Positions 8,231 through 17,938 are shown, counted from the first letter of the stretch. The stretch: DNA of 32,375 bases from Alphaproteobacteria bacterium (GCA_018820275.1 JAHJOO010000062.1:1-32375); one strand, 5' to 3'. Numbers and translations are program-made. The notes: a model not told the origin generated them from the letters alone.

Positions 8231-8282
8231 CGAAACCCATGGGGCTTTCGACCAGTTGATTTGAAACCCACGGGGGCGTTCA
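8231..8282 (+). other. Twin imperfect hairpins in the dnaK leader
   Basis: GAAACCCATGGGG (8232-8244) and GAAACCCACGGGG (8263-8275) are 12/13 identical and start 31 bases apart. Each can fold back: 8231-8235 pairs with 8246-8250 (CGAAA/TTTCG), and 8262-8265 pairs with 8279-8282 (TGAA/TTCA). Both lie between the predicted transcription start and the dnaK ATG. The function is unknown. Confidence 0.4.
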
Positions 8283-8342
8283 CGCGCGGCGCTTGTTCAA
8301 GGCCGCCGCATCGCCCGCCGAAACGGAGACGAAGACCAGACC

Positions 8343-10253
8343 ATGGCCAAGATCATCGGCATCGACCTCGGCACCACCAACTCCTGCGTCGCGGTGATGG
8401 AGGGCGGCTCGCCCAAGGTCATCGAGAACGCCGAGGGCAACCGCACCACCCCGTCGGTGGTCGCCATCCAGGACGGCGGCGAAGTGCTGGTCGGCCAGCC
8501 GGCCAAGCGCCAGGCGGTGACCAATCCGTCCAACACCTTCTTCGCCATCAAGCGCCTGATCGGCCGCAATTTCGACGACCCCGTCGTGGCGAAGGACAAG
8601 GGCATGGTGCCCTATGAGATCGTCAAGGGCCCGACCGGCGACGCCTGGGTGAAGGCCCACGGCAAGGACTATTCGCCCCAGCAGGTGTCGGCCTTCACGC
8701 TCGGCAAGATGAAGGAGGCCGCGGAGGCCTATCTGGGCGAGAAGGTCACCCAGGCCGTCATCACCGTTCCCGCCTATTTCAACGACAGCCAGCGCCAGGC
8801 CACCAAGGACGCGGGCAAGATCGCCGGCCTTGAGGTCCTGCGCATCATCAACGAGCCGACCGCGGCCGCCCTGGCCTATGGCCTCGAGAAGAACGAGGGC
8901 CAGAAGATCGCCGTCTACGACCTCGGCGGCGGCACCTTCGACGTCTCGATCCTGGAGATCGGCGACGGCGTGTTCGAGGTGAAGTCGACCAATGGCGACA
9001 CCTTCCTGGGCGGCGAGGACTTCGACCTGCGCCTCGTCGACTACCTGGCCGACGAGTTCAAGAAGGAGCAGGGCGTCGACCTGCGCTCCGACAAGCTGGC
9101 CCTCCAGCGCCTCAAGGAAGAGGCCGAAAAGGCCAAGAAGGAGCTCAGCTCCACGACCCAGTACGAGGTCAATCTGCCGTTCATCACGATGAACGCCTCG
9201 GGCCCGCTGCACCTGAACATCAAGCTGTCGCGCGCCAAGCTGGAGGCCCTCGTCGAGGACCTCGTCGCCCGCACCATCGAGCCGTGCCGCAAGGCCCTGG
9301 CCGACGCCGGCATGAAGGCCTCGGACATCGACGAGGTGGTGCTGGTCGGCGGCATGACCCGCATGCCCAAGGTGCAGGAGGCCGTGAAGGCCTTCTTCGG
9401 CAAGGAGCCGCACAAGGGCGTGAACCCGGACGAGGTCGTGGCGCTGGGCGCCGCGGTCCAGGCCGGCGTGCTGCAGGGCGACGTCAAGGACGTGCTGCTG
9501 CTGGACGTGACCCCGCTGACCCTCGGCATCGAGACCCTGGGCGGCGTCTTCACCCCGCTGATCGAGCGCAACACCACCATCCCGACCAAGAAGAGCCAGA
9601 CCTTCTCGACCGCCGACGACAACCAGTCGGCCGTGACGATCCGGGTCTTCCAGGGCGAGCGGCCCATGGCCCAGGACAACAAGATCCTCGGCCAGTTCGA
9701 CCTGATGGGCATCCCCCCGGCCCCGCGCGGCATGCCGCAGATCGAGGTCGCCTTCGACATCGACGCCAACGGCATCGTCCACGTCACCGCCAAGGACAAG
9801 GCGACCAACAAGGAGCAGTCGATCCGCATCCAGGCCAACGGCGGCCTGTCGGACGCCGACATCGAGAAGATGGTCAAGGAAGCCGAGGCCAACGCCTCGG
9901 CCGACAAGGCCCGCAAGGAACTGGTGGAGGCCCAGAACTCGGCCGACGCCCTGATCCACTCGACCGAAAAGGCCCTGTCAGAGCACGGCGACAAGGTCGG
10001 CGCCGAGGAGAAGACCGCCATCGAGACCGCCCTGACCGACCTCAAGGCGGCGAAGGACGGCGCCGATCCGGAGGCGATCCGCGAGAAGACCAACACCCTG
10101 GCCCAGGCCTCGATGAAGCTGGGTGAGGCGATGTACGCGGCCCAGCAGGGCACCGGCGACGGTGCCGCGGCCGAGGGTCAGGCCGCCGACGACGGCGTGG
10201 TCGACGCCGAGTTCGAGGAAGTCTCCGACGCCGACGACAAGAAGAGCGCCTGA
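8343..10253 (+). CDS. dnaK: Chaperone protein DnaK (Hsp70)
   Basis: A 636-residue Hsp70, full length. The ATPase domain (about 1-380) shows [13 protein letters not shown] (4-16), the [14 protein letters not shown] segment, [12 protein letters not shown] and [14 protein letters not shown]. The linker [16 protein letters not shown] leads to the substrate-binding domain, the helical lid, and the C-terminal [12 protein letters not shown] tail. It works with DnaJ and GrpE, both encoded in this window. The ATG has GGAG 14 bases upstream, a long spacing, and a ~127-base leader with paired hairpins. A strong hairpin terminator follows the stop. Confidence 0.99.
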   Translation: MAKIIGIDLGTTNSCVAVMEGGSPKVIENAEGNRTTPSVVAIQDGGEVLVGQPAKRQAVTNPSNTFFAIKRLIGRNFDDPVVAKDKGMVPYEIVKGPTGDAWVKAHGKDYSPQQVSAFTLGKMKEAAEAYLGEKVTQAVITVPAYFNDSQRQATKDAGKIAGLEVLRIINEPTAAALAYGLEKNEGQKIAVYDLGGGTFDVSILEIGDGVFEVKSTNGDTFLGGEDFDLRLVDYLADEFKKEQGVDLRSDKLALQRLKEEAEKAKKELSSTTQYEVNLPFITMNASGPLHLNIKLSRAKLEALVEDLVARTIEPCRKALADAGMKASDIDEVVLVGGMTRMPKVQEAVKAFFGKEPHKGVNPDEVVALGAAVQAGVLQGDVKDVLLLDVTPLTLGIETLGGVFTPLIERNTTIPTKKSQTFSTADDNQSAVTIRVFQGERPMAQDNKILGQFDLMGIPPAPRGMPQIEVAFDIDANGIVHVTAKDKATNKEQSIRIQANGGLSDADIEKMVKEAEANASADKARKELVEAQNSADALIHSTEKALSEHGDKVGAEEKTAIETALTDLKAAKDGADPEAIREKTNTLAQASMKLGEAMYAAQQGTGDGAAAEGQAADDGVVDAEFEEVSDADDKKSA

Positions 10254-10273
10254 CGCGCCTGAAATCCGGGAAC

Positions 10274-10310
10274 GGCCCCGCTTGTCATCCGACGGGCGGG
10301 GCCTTTTCTT
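10274..10310 (+). terminator. Rho-independent terminator between dnaK and dnaJ
   Basis: A perfect 8-bp stem GGCCCCGC (10274-10281)/GCGGGGCC (10296-10303) with a 14-base loop is followed directly by TTTTCTT (10304-10310). It lies 20 bases after the dnaK stop and just before a separate heat-shock promoter, so it should end or attenuate the dnaK message. Confidence 0.85.
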
Positions 10311-10314
10311 AAGT

Positions 10315-10342
10315 CTTGCATCACCGGATCGGGTTCCCATGT
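10315..10342 (+). promoter_or_regulatory. Sigma-32-type heat-shock promoter of dnaJ-dapB-rph
   Basis: CTTGCAT (10315-10321), a 13-base spacer, then TCCCATGT (10335-10342). It has the same boxes and spacer as the dnaK promoter. The start would be near 10349, giving a leader of about 70 bases before the dnaJ ATG. It begins five bases after the T-tract of the dnaK terminator. Confidence 0.75.
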
Positions 10343-10418
10343 CAGCCCGGTCATCGCCGATCCTTCAGACGTCGGAACGACGCGGAGGGGCGGTAGAGAG
10401 TCAGAGGATCCCCGCCGC

Positions 10419-11600
10419 ATGGCGCAGCGCGACTATTACGAGGTGCTCGGCGTCGAACGCTCGGCCGACGCCGCCGCCCTGAAGGCCGCCTACCGCAAGC
10501 TGGCCATGCAGCATCACCCGGACCGCAACGGCGGCTCGGAAGAATCCATGGCCAAGTTCAAGGAGATTTCCGAGGCCTATTCGGTTCTTTCCGACGATCA
10601 GAAGCGCGCCCACTACGACCGGTTCGGCCATGCGGGTGGTGGCGGCGGCGGGAACCCCTTCGGCCAGGGCGGCCAGGGCTTCGCCGACGTCAACGACATC
10701 TTCGCCCAGGTCTTCGGCGACGCCTTCGGGGACGTCTTCGGCGGCCGCGCGGGCGGCGCCGCGCGCGGCGGGCCGCGCCGCGGCTCGGACCTGCGTTACG
10801 ACCTCGAGATCACGCTGGAACAGGCCTATCAGGGCGCCGAGGTGGAGATCTCGGTCCCCGCCACCCTCACCTGCACCACCTGCGAGGGTTCGGGCGCCAA
10901 GCGGGGGACCCAGCCCGTCACCTGCACCACCTGCGCCGGTCAGGGCCGCGTGCGCACCGCCAACGGCTTCTTCCAGATGGAGCGCACCTGTCCGCGCTGC
11001 GGCGGCCAGGGCAAGATGATCGCCGAGCCCTGCACCAGCTGCATGGGCCACGGTCTGGTGCGCAAGACCCGCACCCTGAACCTGCAGATTCCCGCCGGCG
11101 TCGACGACGGCTCGCGCATCCGCCTGACGGGTGAGGGCGACGCCGGCCAGCGCGGCGGCCCCCGCGGCGACCTGTACGTCTTCCTGTCGGTGACGCCGCA
11201 CGACCTGTTCGAGCGCGACAACCTGGACCTGCTGGTCACCGTGCCGGTGCCGATGACGGTCGCGGCCCTGGGCGGCGACATCGAGGCACCCTGCCTGGTC
11301 AGCCAGGCCTGCGACGGCAACTGCAAGGCGCCGGTCAGCGTCCCGGCCGGCTCCCAGACCGGCAAGACCGTGCGCATCAAAGGCAAGGGCATGCCGCATC
11401 TGAACGGCAAGTCGCGCGGCGACCTGGTGGTCGAGCTGTTCGTCGAGACGCCGACCGACCTGACCGCGCGCCAGAAGGAGCTGCTGCAGGAGCTGGCGGA
11501 TTCGCTGGGCGAGACCCAGACCCCGCGGAATTCCAGCTTCACCGGCAAGGCCCGGCGCTTCTGGGCCGACATTCTCGGAACCGGCGAGACCGCCCAGTGA
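10419..11600 (+). CDS. dnaJ: Chaperone protein DnaJ (Hsp40)
   Basis: A 393-residue class I J-protein that stimulates DnaK ATPase and delivers clients. The J domain is residues 1-70 with HPD at 33-35. A Gly/Phe-rich linker (about 70-120) follows, then four zinc-finger repeats: [24 protein letters not shown] and CTSCMGHG. The C-terminal client-binding domains complete the protein. An extra Cys pair ([12 protein letters not shown]) lies in the C-terminal region. AGGA is ten bases before the ATG. The gene has its own heat-shock promoter and overlaps dapB by four bases (GTGA, 11597-11600). Confidence 0.99.
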   Translation: MAQRDYYEVLGVERSADAAALKAAYRKLAMQHHPDRNGGSEESMAKFKEISEAYSVLSDDQKRAHYDRFGHAGGGGGGNPFGQGGQGFADVNDIFAQVFGDAFGDVFGGRAGGAARGGPRRGSDLRYDLEITLEQAYQGAEVEISVPATLTCTTCEGSGAKRGTQPVTCTTCAGQGRVRTANGFFQMERTCPRCGGQGKMIAEPCTSCMGHGLVRKTRTLNLQIPAGVDDGSRIRLTGEGDAGQRGGPRGDLYVFLSVTPHDLFERDNLDLLVTVPVPMTVAALGGDIEAPCLVSQACDGNCKAPVSVPAGSQTGKTVRIKGKGMPHLNGKSRGDLVVELFVETPTDLTARQKELLQELADSLGETQTPRNSSFTGKARRFWADILGTGETAQ

Positions 11601-12346
11601 ACGGCGTCCTGCACGTCGGCATCTCGGGGGCCCGGGGCCGCATGGGCCGGGCCGTGTCGGCGGCGCTGGACGCCCGCGACGACGTGGTGGTGGCGGCCCG
11701 CTTCGACCGCGGCGAGACGCCGGACCTGTCGCGCTGCGACGTGGTCATCGACTTTTCGACGCCCGAGGCCTCGCTGGAACTGGCCCGGGTCTGCGCCGAA
11801 CGCGGCGGGCCCGCCCTGGTGATCGGCTCCACCGGCCTGACGCCGGAGCAGCTGGCCGGGATCGAGGCCGCGGGGGAACGGATCGCCATCGTCCGCAGCG
11901 GCAATTTCTCGCTGGGCGTCAACATCCTGATCGGCCTGGTCGAGCACGCGGCCCAGCGGCTGGACGCCCGCGACTGGGACGTCGAGGTGCTGGAGGCGCA
12001 TCACCGCAAAAAGGTCGACGCGCCGTCGGGCACCGCCCTGATGCTCGGCGAGGCCGCCGCCCTCGGCCGCGGGGTCGAGCTGGCCGACGTCCGCGCCGCG
12101 CCGCGCGACGGCGTGGGCCAGGCCCGCAAGGAGGGCGAGATCGGCTTCGCGGCCCTGCGCGCCGGCGGCATCATCGGCGATCACTCGGTGATCTTCGCCT
12201 CCGAGGACGAGACGGTGACGCTGAGCCACTCCGCCGTCGACCGAAGCCTGTTCGCCAAGGGTGCCGTCGCGGCCGCGGCCTGGGCTTGCAACCGCAAGCC
12301 GGGGCTCTACGACATGCAGGACGTGCTCGGCTTCCGCCAGGCCTGA
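11597..12346 (+). CDS. dapB: 4-hydroxy-tetrahydrodipicolinate reductase
   Basis: A 249-residue DapB, the NAD(P)H-dependent reductase of the diaminopimelate/lysine pathway in the cytoplasm. The dinucleotide-binding loop is [13 protein letters not shown] (about 7-19), followed by [10 protein letters not shown] and GSTGLT. The signature [15 protein letters not shown] (about 133-147) carries the catalytic His and Lys. It ends with [10 protein letters not shown], as usual for the family. The GTG start is inside the dnaJ stop, so translation should be coupled to dnaJ, and the heat-shock promoter before dnaJ would also serve this biosynthetic gene. Confidence 0.96.
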   Translation: MNGVLHVGISGARGRMGRAVSAALDARDDVVVAARFDRGETPDLSRCDVVIDFSTPEASLELARVCAERGGPALVIGSTGLTPEQLAGIEAAGERIAIVRSGNFSLGVNILIGLVEHAAQRLDARDWDVEVLEAHHRKKVDAPSGTALMLGEAAALGRGVELADVRAAPRDGVGQARKEGEIGFAALRAGGIIGDHSVIFASEDETVTLSHSAVDRSLFAKGAVAAAAWACNRKPGLYDMQDVLGFRQA

Positions 12347-12399
12347 CGCCGGCGCCGCCGGCGACGAAGTCCCTTCAGCCCCGTCGCCCAAGGATGCCC

Positions 12400-13113
12400 A
12401 TGCGCCCCTCCGACCGCCGCCCCGACCAGCTCCGGACCGTCACGCTGGAGACGGGGGTGAACCGCCATGCCGAGGGGTCGTGTCTGGTCTCGTTCGGCCA
12501 TACCCGGGTGCTGGTCACCTGCTCGGTCGAGGACGGCGTGCCGGGCTGGCTGCGCGGCAAGGGCCAGGGCTGGGTCACGGCCGAATACGGCATGCTGCCG
12601 CGCGCCACCCACACCCGCGGACGGCGCGAGGCCGCGGCCGGCAAGCAGTCGGGCCGGACCCAGGAGATCCAGCGTCTGATCGGCCGGTCGCTGCGCGCCG
12701 TGGTCGACCTGAAGGCGCTGGGCGAACGGCAGGTGACGCTGGATTGCGACGTCATCCAGGCCGACGGCGGCACCCGCACGGCCGCCATCACCGGGGCCTG
12801 GACGGCCATGGCCAGCGCCTTCTCCTACCTGCGCGCCGAGGGCGTGCTGAAGTCGGATCCGATCCTGGATCAGGTCGCCGCCGTCAGCTGCGGCGTCTTC
12901 GCCGACGCGCCGGTGCTGGACCTCGACTACGAGGAGGACTCCCAGGCCGAGGCGGATTCGAACTTCGTCCTGACCGGGTCGGGCTCGATCGTGGAAATCC
13001 AGGCCACGGGCGAGAAGCGCGGCTTCACCCGCGCGGAGTTCGAACGCCTGTTCAGCCTGGCCGAGGGCGGCTGCGCCGAGCTGTTCGTCCTGCAGCGGGC
13101 CGCGCTGGCCTGA
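12400..13113 (+). CDS. rph: Ribonuclease PH
   Basis: A 237-residue phosphorolytic 3'-5' exoribonuclease that trims tRNA 3' ends. Family motifs are [13 protein letters not shown] (about 7-19), [34 protein letters not shown] and [20 protein letters not shown]. Usual length. ATG 12400 has AAGGA five to six bases upstream; ATG 12394, two codons earlier, is possible but overlaps that site. It follows dapB by 53 bases without a visible terminator and is probably the last gene of the dnaJ unit. In many alphaproteobacteria rph lies close to hrcA and rdgB; here rdgB is 14 kb away. Confidence 0.97.
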   Translation: MRPSDRRPDQLRTVTLETGVNRHAEGSCLVSFGHTRVLVTCSVEDGVPGWLRGKGQGWVTAEYGMLPRATHTRGRREAAAGKQSGRTQEIQRLIGRSLRAVVDLKALGERQVTLDCDVIQADGGTRTAAITGAWTAMASAFSYLRAEGVLKSDPILDQVAAVSCGVFADAPVLDLDYEEDSQAEADSNFVLTGSGSIVEIQATGEKRGFTRAEFERLFSLAEGGCAELFVLQRAALA

Positions 13114-13116
13114 CCG

Positions 13117-13899
13117 CTACTGGGCGGTCAGGCCGCCGTCGATCTTGAACTCCGAGCCGGTGACGAATTTCGACTCGTCCGACGCGAGGTAGATCACGCA
13201 GTACGCCACGTCGTCGGGCTCGCCGATGCGCTTCAGCGGGATGCCGCGCGCCAGCTTCTGATGCGCCGCGCCCTCGTCGCCGCCGGCCATGGCGACGAAG
13301 GGGTCGAGGATCGGCGTCTTGATGAAGACCGGGTGGACCGAGTTGCAGCGCACGTTCCACTCGGCCTTGGCGGCCTCCAGCGCGATCGTTTTGGTGTACA
13401 TCCAGACCCCGGCCTTGGTAGCGTTGTAGGCCCCCATGCCCGGCCCGGCGGCGAGGGCGGCGATCGACGAAATGTTGATGATCGAGGCCGGCGCGGCGGC
13501 GCGCAGGTGCGGCATGGCATGCTTGCAGCCGAACATCACCGAGCGGAGGTTGATCTGGTACTGCCGGTCCCAGTTGGCCGCGGTGTCGCCCTCGACGAAA
13601 ACCAGATCGCCGCCGACGCCCGCGTTGTTGACCAGCACCGACAGGCCGCCCATCGCCGCCGCCGCCTCGGCGACGACCGACGCCCACTGCGCCTCGTCGG
13701 CGACGTCGTGGGCGAAGCCGAAGGCCGCGCCGGCGATCTCCGCGTCGATCTCGGCGGCCAGCGCCTGCGCCGCCGCGCCATCGACGTCGGTGATCGCGAC
13801 CTTCGCCCCCTCGCGCGCCAGCATCCAGGCCATCGATCGGCCCAGCCCGCCGGCCCCGCCGGTGATCAGGGCCGTCTTGCCCGCGACGCGTCCGGCCAT
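13117..13899 (-). CDS. Short-chain dehydrogenase/reductase (SDR)
   Basis: A 260-residue classical SDR, NAD(P)(H)-dependent. The cofactor loop TGGAGGLG is at residues 13-20, NNAG in the middle, and the catalytic Ser-Tyr-Lys in NISSIAALAAGPGMGAYNATK with Tyr158 and Lys162. The ending GSEFKIDGGLTAQ is typical. An acidic residue (TDVDG) at the end of the second strand suggests preference for NAD. ATG 13899 shares one base with the stop of the upstream dehydratase gene (TGATG) and has GGGAGG upstream. The substrate is unknown. It converges with rph, 3 bases apart. Confidence 0.93.
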   Translation of the reverse strand: MAGRVAGKTALITGGAGGLGRSMAWMLAREGAKVAITDVDGAAAQALAAEIDAEIAGAAFGFAHDVADEAQWASVVAEAAAAMGGLSVLVNNAGVGGDLVFVEGDTAANWDRQYQINLRSVMFGCKHAMPHLRAAAPASIINISSIAALAAGPGMGAYNATKAGVWMYTKTIALEAAKAEWNVRCNSVHPVFIKTPILDPFVAMAGGDEGAAHQKLARGIPLKRIGEPDDVAYCVIYLASDESKFVTGSEFKIDGGLTAQ

Positions 13900-14198
13900 C
13901 ACTTGCCTCCCATGGCGGCGGCCGCCTCGTCGATGAAGCCGGCCAGGGCCAGATCTTTTTCCGTCACCCCGCCCGCGTCGTGGGTCGTCAGCACGATCTG
14001 CACGCCGTTGTAGACGTTGGACCATTCCGGATGGTGGTCAGCCCTGTCGGCCCACAGGGCGACGCGGGTCATGAAGCCGAAGGCGGCGTTGAAGTCGGCG
14101 AATTTCAGATCCCGCCGGATCGCCGGCCGGTCCCCCGGCTCCGCGCGCCAGAGCGGCAGGTTGTTCAGCACCGCGTCCAGTTCCAGCCGGTCGGCCAT
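13899..14198 (-). CDS. phhB: 4a-hydroxytetrahydrobiopterin dehydratase (pterin-4a-carbinolamine dehydratase)
   Basis: A 99-residue protein with the family signature [20 protein letters not shown], holding the two active-site histidines, and the C-terminal [13 protein letters not shown]. It dehydrates 4a-hydroxytetrahydropterin during recycling of the cofactor of aromatic amino acid hydroxylases; some bacterial homologues serve other pterin pathways. No phenylalanine hydroxylase gene is nearby. The stop shares a base with the SDR start, so the two are co-translated. ATG 14198 is the natural start. Confidence 0.94.
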   Translation of the reverse strand: MADRLELDAVLNNLPLWRAEPGDRPAIRRDLKFADFNAAFGFMTRVALWADRADHHPEWSNVYNGVQIVLTTHDAGGVTEKDLALAGFIDEAAAAMGGK

Positions 14199-14310
14199 GG
14201 CGTTTCCTCCGTTTGCTCCCGCCTAGTCCGGCGGGGGCGCGCCGACAAGGGCGACGGAACGCCCGGCCAAGCTTGGCGTTTTCGAACGACGTCACGCGAA
14301 GGGTCTGTCG

Positions 14311-15012
14311 ATGGAGAATCTCTGGATCGCCGCGCTCGAGCCCGCCGACCGCCGGCGGATAGAGCCTCATCTGACCGAACGCCCGATCCAGCAGGGCCAG
14401 ACCCTGTTCGACGCGGGCGAGGCCGTGGACGAGGTCTGGTTTCCGCTGGACGGCGTGGTGTCGCTGATGACCGTGCTGGCCGACGAGCGCATGGTCGAGA
14501 CCGCGGCCATCGGCCGCGAGGGGCTGGTGGGCGTGACCTGCGGTCCCCTGAACGCGCGCGCCTCCAGCCGGGCCATCGCCCAGATCGAGGGCTCCGCCGC
14601 CTGCTGTCCGTCGGATGTCTTTTCCGACGCCCTCGCGAAGAGCGAGTCGATGCGAGCCGCCCTGTCGCGCTTCACCGAGAATCTGCTGGCCCAGGTTCAG
14701 CAGACCGCGGCCTGCAACGCCCAGCACCGTCTCGACGAACGGCTGGCGCGCTGGCTTCTGACCCTGCACGACCGCGCCGACTCCGACCGGTTCGACCTGA
14801 CCCAGCAGGACATCGCCGGCATGCTGGGCGTGCGGCGCGCCACCGTCAGCGAGGTCGGTGCAATGCTGGAAGACCGGAAGCTGATCGCGCGCGGCCGGGG
14901 TTGGGTCGAGGTCCTCGACCGGCGCGCCCTCGAGACAGCCTCGTGCGGCTGCTACGGCATGATGCGCGCCGTCTCGACCGACCTCGGCGTGCCCCTGCCG
15001 ACGTTCGACTGA
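14311..15012 (+). CDS. Crp/Fnr-family transcriptional regulator
   Basis: A 233-residue regulator with an N-terminal cyclic-nucleotide-binding-like beta-barrel (about 15-125, including VDEVWFPLDGVVSLMTVL and IGREGLVGV) and a C-terminal winged helix with FDLTQQDIAGMLGVRRATVS (about 162-181). The N-terminus lacks the four-cysteine cluster of FNR, and the classical cAMP-binding phosphate cassette of CRP is not evident, so the signal is unknown. Two Cys pairs, ACC (about 96-98) and SCGC near residue 215, are curious. GAAGGG precedes ATG 14311 by about eight bases. Confidence 0.9.
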   Translation: MENLWIAALEPADRRRIEPHLTERPIQQGQTLFDAGEAVDEVWFPLDGVVSLMTVLADERMVETAAIGREGLVGVTCGPLNARASSRAIAQIEGSAACCPSDVFSDALAKSESMRAALSRFTENLLAQVQQTAACNAQHRLDERLARWLLTLHDRADSDRFDLTQQDIAGMLGVRRATVSEVGAMLEDRKLIARGRGWVEVLDRRALETASCGCYGMMRAVSTDLGVPLPTFD

Positions 15013-15067
15013 AGCCGCGACTTCGCCGACCGGTGACGCGGCCCGCGCGGGCAGCTAAACCCCGCCC

Positions 15068-15844
15068 ATGACCGACGCCGCCTCCGGCCCCCAGAAGACT
15101 TCGCCCTTCGGCTTCCGTGACCTGGAGTCCGGCGAGAAGGTGCGCGCCGTCCGCGGCGTGTTCGAGTCCGTGGCGCCCAGCTACGACCGGATGAACGACC
15201 TGATGTCCGGGGGCGTGCACCGCCTCTGGAAGGACGCGGTGGCGGCGCGGATGAACCCCCGCCCCGGGGAAACCATCCTGGACGTCGCCGGCGGGACGGG
15301 GGATCTGGCCCGGCGCTATGCAGCGCTGGCGCGGAAGGCCCAGGCCCGGAACGGCGGCCCCGACGTCTCGGTGATCGTGCTGGACTACAACGCCGAGATG
15401 ATCCGGGCCGGGATCGCCCGCGGGCACGAGCCGGAGCTGACCTGGGTGGTCGGCGACGCCATGGCCCTGCCCCTGCCCGACGCCTCGGTCGACGCCTGCT
15501 CGATCGGCTTCGGCATCCGCAACGTGGCCGACGTGGACCAGGCCCTGCGCGAGGCGCGGCGGGTGCTGAAGCCGGGCGGGCGGTTCCTCTGCCTGGAGTT
15601 CAGCCGACCGACGACGGCGGCGATCCGCGCCGCCTATGACGCCTGGTCGTTCCACGCCATTCCGAAGATCGGAAAATGGGTGGCGAAGGACGAGGACAGC
15701 TACGTCTACCTCGTCGAGAGCATCCGCCGCTTTCCCGACCAGACCGCCTTCAAGGCGATGATGGAGGCGGCCGGCTTCGGCCGCGTGACCGTCACCAACT
15801 TTTCGGGCGGAGTCGCCGCCCTGCATCAGGGGTGGGCGATCTGA
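15068..15844 (+). CDS. ubiE: Demethylmenaquinone/2-polyprenyl-1,4-benzoquinol methyltransferase
   Basis: A 258-residue SAM-dependent C-methyltransferase of ubiquinone (and menaquinone) synthesis. Motifs: [20 protein letters not shown] (about 34-53), [11 protein letters not shown] motif [23 protein letters not shown] and [10 protein letters not shown]. The C-terminal [14 protein letters not shown] is the expected ending. The start has no clear Shine-Dalgarno sequence. The 3' end overlaps the ubiB start by 13 bases, linking two ubiquinone genes. Confidence 0.97.
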   Translation: MTDAASGPQKTSPFGFRDLESGEKVRAVRGVFESVAPSYDRMNDLMSGGVHRLWKDAVAARMNPRPGETILDVAGGTGDLARRYAALARKAQARNGGPDVSVIVLDYNAEMIRAGIARGHEPELTWVVGDAMALPLPDASVDACSIGFGIRNVADVDQALREARRVLKPGGRFLCLEFSRPTTAAIRAAYDAWSFHAIPKIGKWVAKDEDSYVYLVESIRRFPDQTAFKAMMEAAGFGRVTVTNFSGGVAALHQGWAI

Positions 15845-17430
15845 CCCGCCTGACCGACGTCGCCACGCCGCCGCCGGCGCCGGTCGCCCAGCCGGTGCGC
15901 CGGCCGCTGGACGCCTTCGCCCGACTGATGCGCTGGGGCTGGGTGCTCCTGCGCCACGACGCCCTGATCCCGCGGGAAGTCACGCCGATGTTGCCGCCGG
16001 CCGCCCGGCTGGCGGCGCGGGCCTGCCACCTGTTCGCCGGGCCGCAGTCTCGGGACGGAAGACCGGGCGAACGGGTGGGCCGGGCCTTCGAAAGCCTGGG
16101 GCCCGTGGCGATCAAGCTGGGGCAGGTGCTGGCCACCCGCGCCGACATCTTCGGCATCCAGTTCGCGCGCGACCTGGGCCGGCTGAAGGACCGCCTGCCG
16201 CCCTTCCCCCTCGAGGAGGCCCGTCGCGAGATCGAACGCGCGCTCGGCCGGCCGGTCGAGAGCCTGTTCACCGACCTGCAGCCGGCCGTCGCCGCGGCCT
16301 CGCTGGCGCAGGCGCACCCCGCGCGGCTGGCGGACGGCCGCAAGGTCGCGGTCAAGGTTCTGCGTCCCGGCGTGGAGCGGCGGGTGGCGCGCGGACTGGA
16401 CGCCATGCGTCTGGCCGCCCGGCTGGCCGAGCGCTTCGTGGAGCCGTCGCGGCGGCTGGAGCCGCGCGCCTTCGTCGAGATCGTGGCGCGGTCGATGCAG
16501 ATCGAACTGGACATGCGGCTGGAAGCGGCCGCAGCCTCCGAACTGGGCGACGTCATGGCGAAGGCCCGCGCCGACGGGCGCGCCCACATGTCGGCTCCCG
16601 CCGTGATCTGGGACGGCGTGGGCCGGCGGGTGCTCACCCTGGAGTGGGCGCACGGCGTGCCGATGACCGACGCGGCGGCGGCCGAGCAGCCCGGCCTCGA
16701 CAAGGACGCCCTGGCCGACAACGTGGTGCGGGCCTTCCTGATCCAGGCGCTGGACCACGGCACCTTCCACGCCGACCTGCACGAGGGGAACCTGTTCTGC
16801 CACGCCCCGGCGGAGCTGACGGCGGTCGACTTCGGCATCGTCGGCCGTCTGGGACCGGCGGAGCGGCGGTACCTGGCCGAAATCCTGTGGGGGTTCCTGA
16901 ACCGCGACTATGACCGCATCGCCCGGGTGCATTTCGAGGCCGGCTACGTGCCGCCGGAGCATTCCGTCGAGGCCTTCGCCCAGGCCCTGCGCGCGGTCGG
17001 CGAGCCGGTCATCGGCAAACAGGCTTCGCAGGTGTCCATGGGGCGGCTGCTGGGCCAGCTGTTCGAGATCACCGACCTGTTCGACATGCGGCTGCGGCCG
17101 GAGCTGATCCTTCTGCAGAAGACCATGGTCTCGGTCGAGGGCGTGGCGCGACGGCTGAATCCCGATCATGACCTGTGGGCCGCCGCCGAGCCGGTGGTCG
17201 CCGCGTGGATCCGTCGCGAACTGGGCCCCCAGGCCCAGGTCCGCGACCTGCTGGAGGAGGCGCGGGCGGTGCTGAAGGCGCTGGCGCGTCAGGCCAGAAC
17301 GCCGCCGCAGACGGCCGTCGTCGCCGAGACCCCGTCGCCCCCGGCCTGGCCCGCGGTGTTGGCCGTCGTCGGATTCGTCGCGGGAACCTCCGCCCTCGTT
17401 CTGTCGCTTTGGCCCCGCATCCTCGGATGA
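15832..17430 (+). CDS. ubiB: UbiB-family protein, ubiquinone biosynthesis accessory ATPase/kinase
   Basis: A 532-residue atypical protein-kinase-like protein (ABC1/ADCK family) needed for ubiquinone assembly. The signature KxGQ segment is [19 protein letters not shown] (about 88-106). The Ala-rich nucleotide loop follows ([11 protein letters not shown]) with [10 protein letters not shown], then [11 protein letters not shown] (about 313-323) and [12 protein letters not shown]-terminal membrane anchor spans about 505-530 ([20 protein letters not shown]). The best start is GTG 15832, inside the end of ubiE in another frame; the ribosome-binding site is weak (CAGG just upstream). The arrangement implies translational coupling to ubiE. 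Confidence 0.94.
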   Translation: MGDLTRLTDVATPPPAPVAQPVRRPLDAFARLMRWGWVLLRHDALIPREVTPMLPPAARLAARACHLFAGPQSRDGRPGERVGRAFESLGPVAIKLGQVLATRADIFGIQFARDLGRLKDRLPPFPLEEARREIERALGRPVESLFTDLQPAVAAASLAQAHPARLADGRKVAVKVLRPGVERRVARGLDAMRLAARLAERFVEPSRRLEPRAFVEIVARSMQIELDMRLEAAAASELGDVMAKARADGRAHMSAPAVIWDGVGRRVLTLEWAHGVPMTDAAAAEQPGLDKDALADNVVRAFLIQALDHGTFHADLHEGNLFCHAPAELTAVDFGIVGRLGPAERRYLAEILWGFLNRDYDRIARVHFEAGYVPPEHSVEAFAQALRAVGEPVIGKQASQVSMGRLLGQLFEITDLFDMRLRPELILLQKTMVSVEGVARRLNPDHDLWAAAEPVVAAWIRRELGPQAQVRDLLEEARAVLKALARQARTPPQTAVVAETPSPPAWPAVLAVVGFVAGTSALVLSLWPRILG

Positions 17431-17459
17431 TCAGGGCCGCGTTCAGGAGTTCCCCCGTC

Positions 17460-17936
17460 ATGAAGACCCTCGCCGTCGGCACCTTCGCCGCCGCCGCCCT
17501 GCTCGCCGGGGCCGCCGCCGCCCAGGAGCAGACCGTCGCCGCCGGGCGGATCCAGAACACCTTCGACGCCTCGGGCCGGACCGCCACCGTGAGCCTTCCG
17601 GCCCGCACCGACGCGGACCCCCGCGCGGAACCGGCCATCCGCGCCTTCATCGGCGGCCTGCAGACCGGCACGGTGGACTGGAACGCCTTCACGCCCGGAC
17701 TGGCCGAGCAGATGCGGCCGACCGAGGCCCAGGCCGTCGAGGTCATCCGCGGTCTGGGGGCCCTCGAAAGCGTCGAGTGGTTCCAGCACCGGGACGGCGC
17801 GGACCTGTTCCTGGTCCGCTTCGAACAGGCCGACACCCAGTGGGTCATCGGCTTCGAGGAGGACGGCAAGATCGCCGCCCTGCTGTTCCGCCCGGCGCCG
17901 CCGATCCCCCAGACGCCGGAAGTCGCCGAAGACTGA
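17460..17936 (+). CDS. Small exported protein of unknown function
   Basis: A 158-residue protein with a clear Sec signal peptide (MKTLAVGTFAAAALLAGAAAA, cleavage near AAAQEQ). The ~135-residue mature domain alternates strands and helices (VEWFQHRDGADLFLVRF, QWVIGFEEDGKIAALLFRP), possibly a cystatin/NTF2-like fold, and has a Pro-rich tail. It has no cysteine. AGGAG lies ten bases before ATG 17460; an ATG at 17427 overlapping the ubiB stop (ATGA) would add 11 residues in front of the signal peptide and is less likely. Only two bases separate its stop from the convergent arfB stop. Confidence 0.8.
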   Translation: MKTLAVGTFAAAALLAGAAAAQEQTVAAGRIQNTFDASGRTATVSLPARTDADPRAEPAIRAFIGGLQTGTVDWNAFTPGLAEQMRPTEAQAVEVIRGLGALESVEWFQHRDGADLFLVRFEQADTQWVIGFEEDGKIAALLFRPAPPIPQTPEVAED

Positions 17937-17938
17937 GA

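Noticed and set aside
8092..8283. N-terminal extension of the small secreted protein to 8283
   Set aside because: The extension is Arg-rich, lies opposite the dnaK leader and would bury the signal peptide; ATG 8091 has a good GGAG.
8280..9959. 559-codon minus-strand ORF opposite dnaK
   Set aside because: Composed of VLGLHQ/LVG-like repeats that mirror dnaK codons; no domain and no ribosome-binding site.
8092..10418. CIRCE element before dnaK or dnaJ
   Set aside because: I looked for TTAGCACTC-N9-GAGTGCTAA-like sequence and found none; heat control here seems to be by sigma-32 only.
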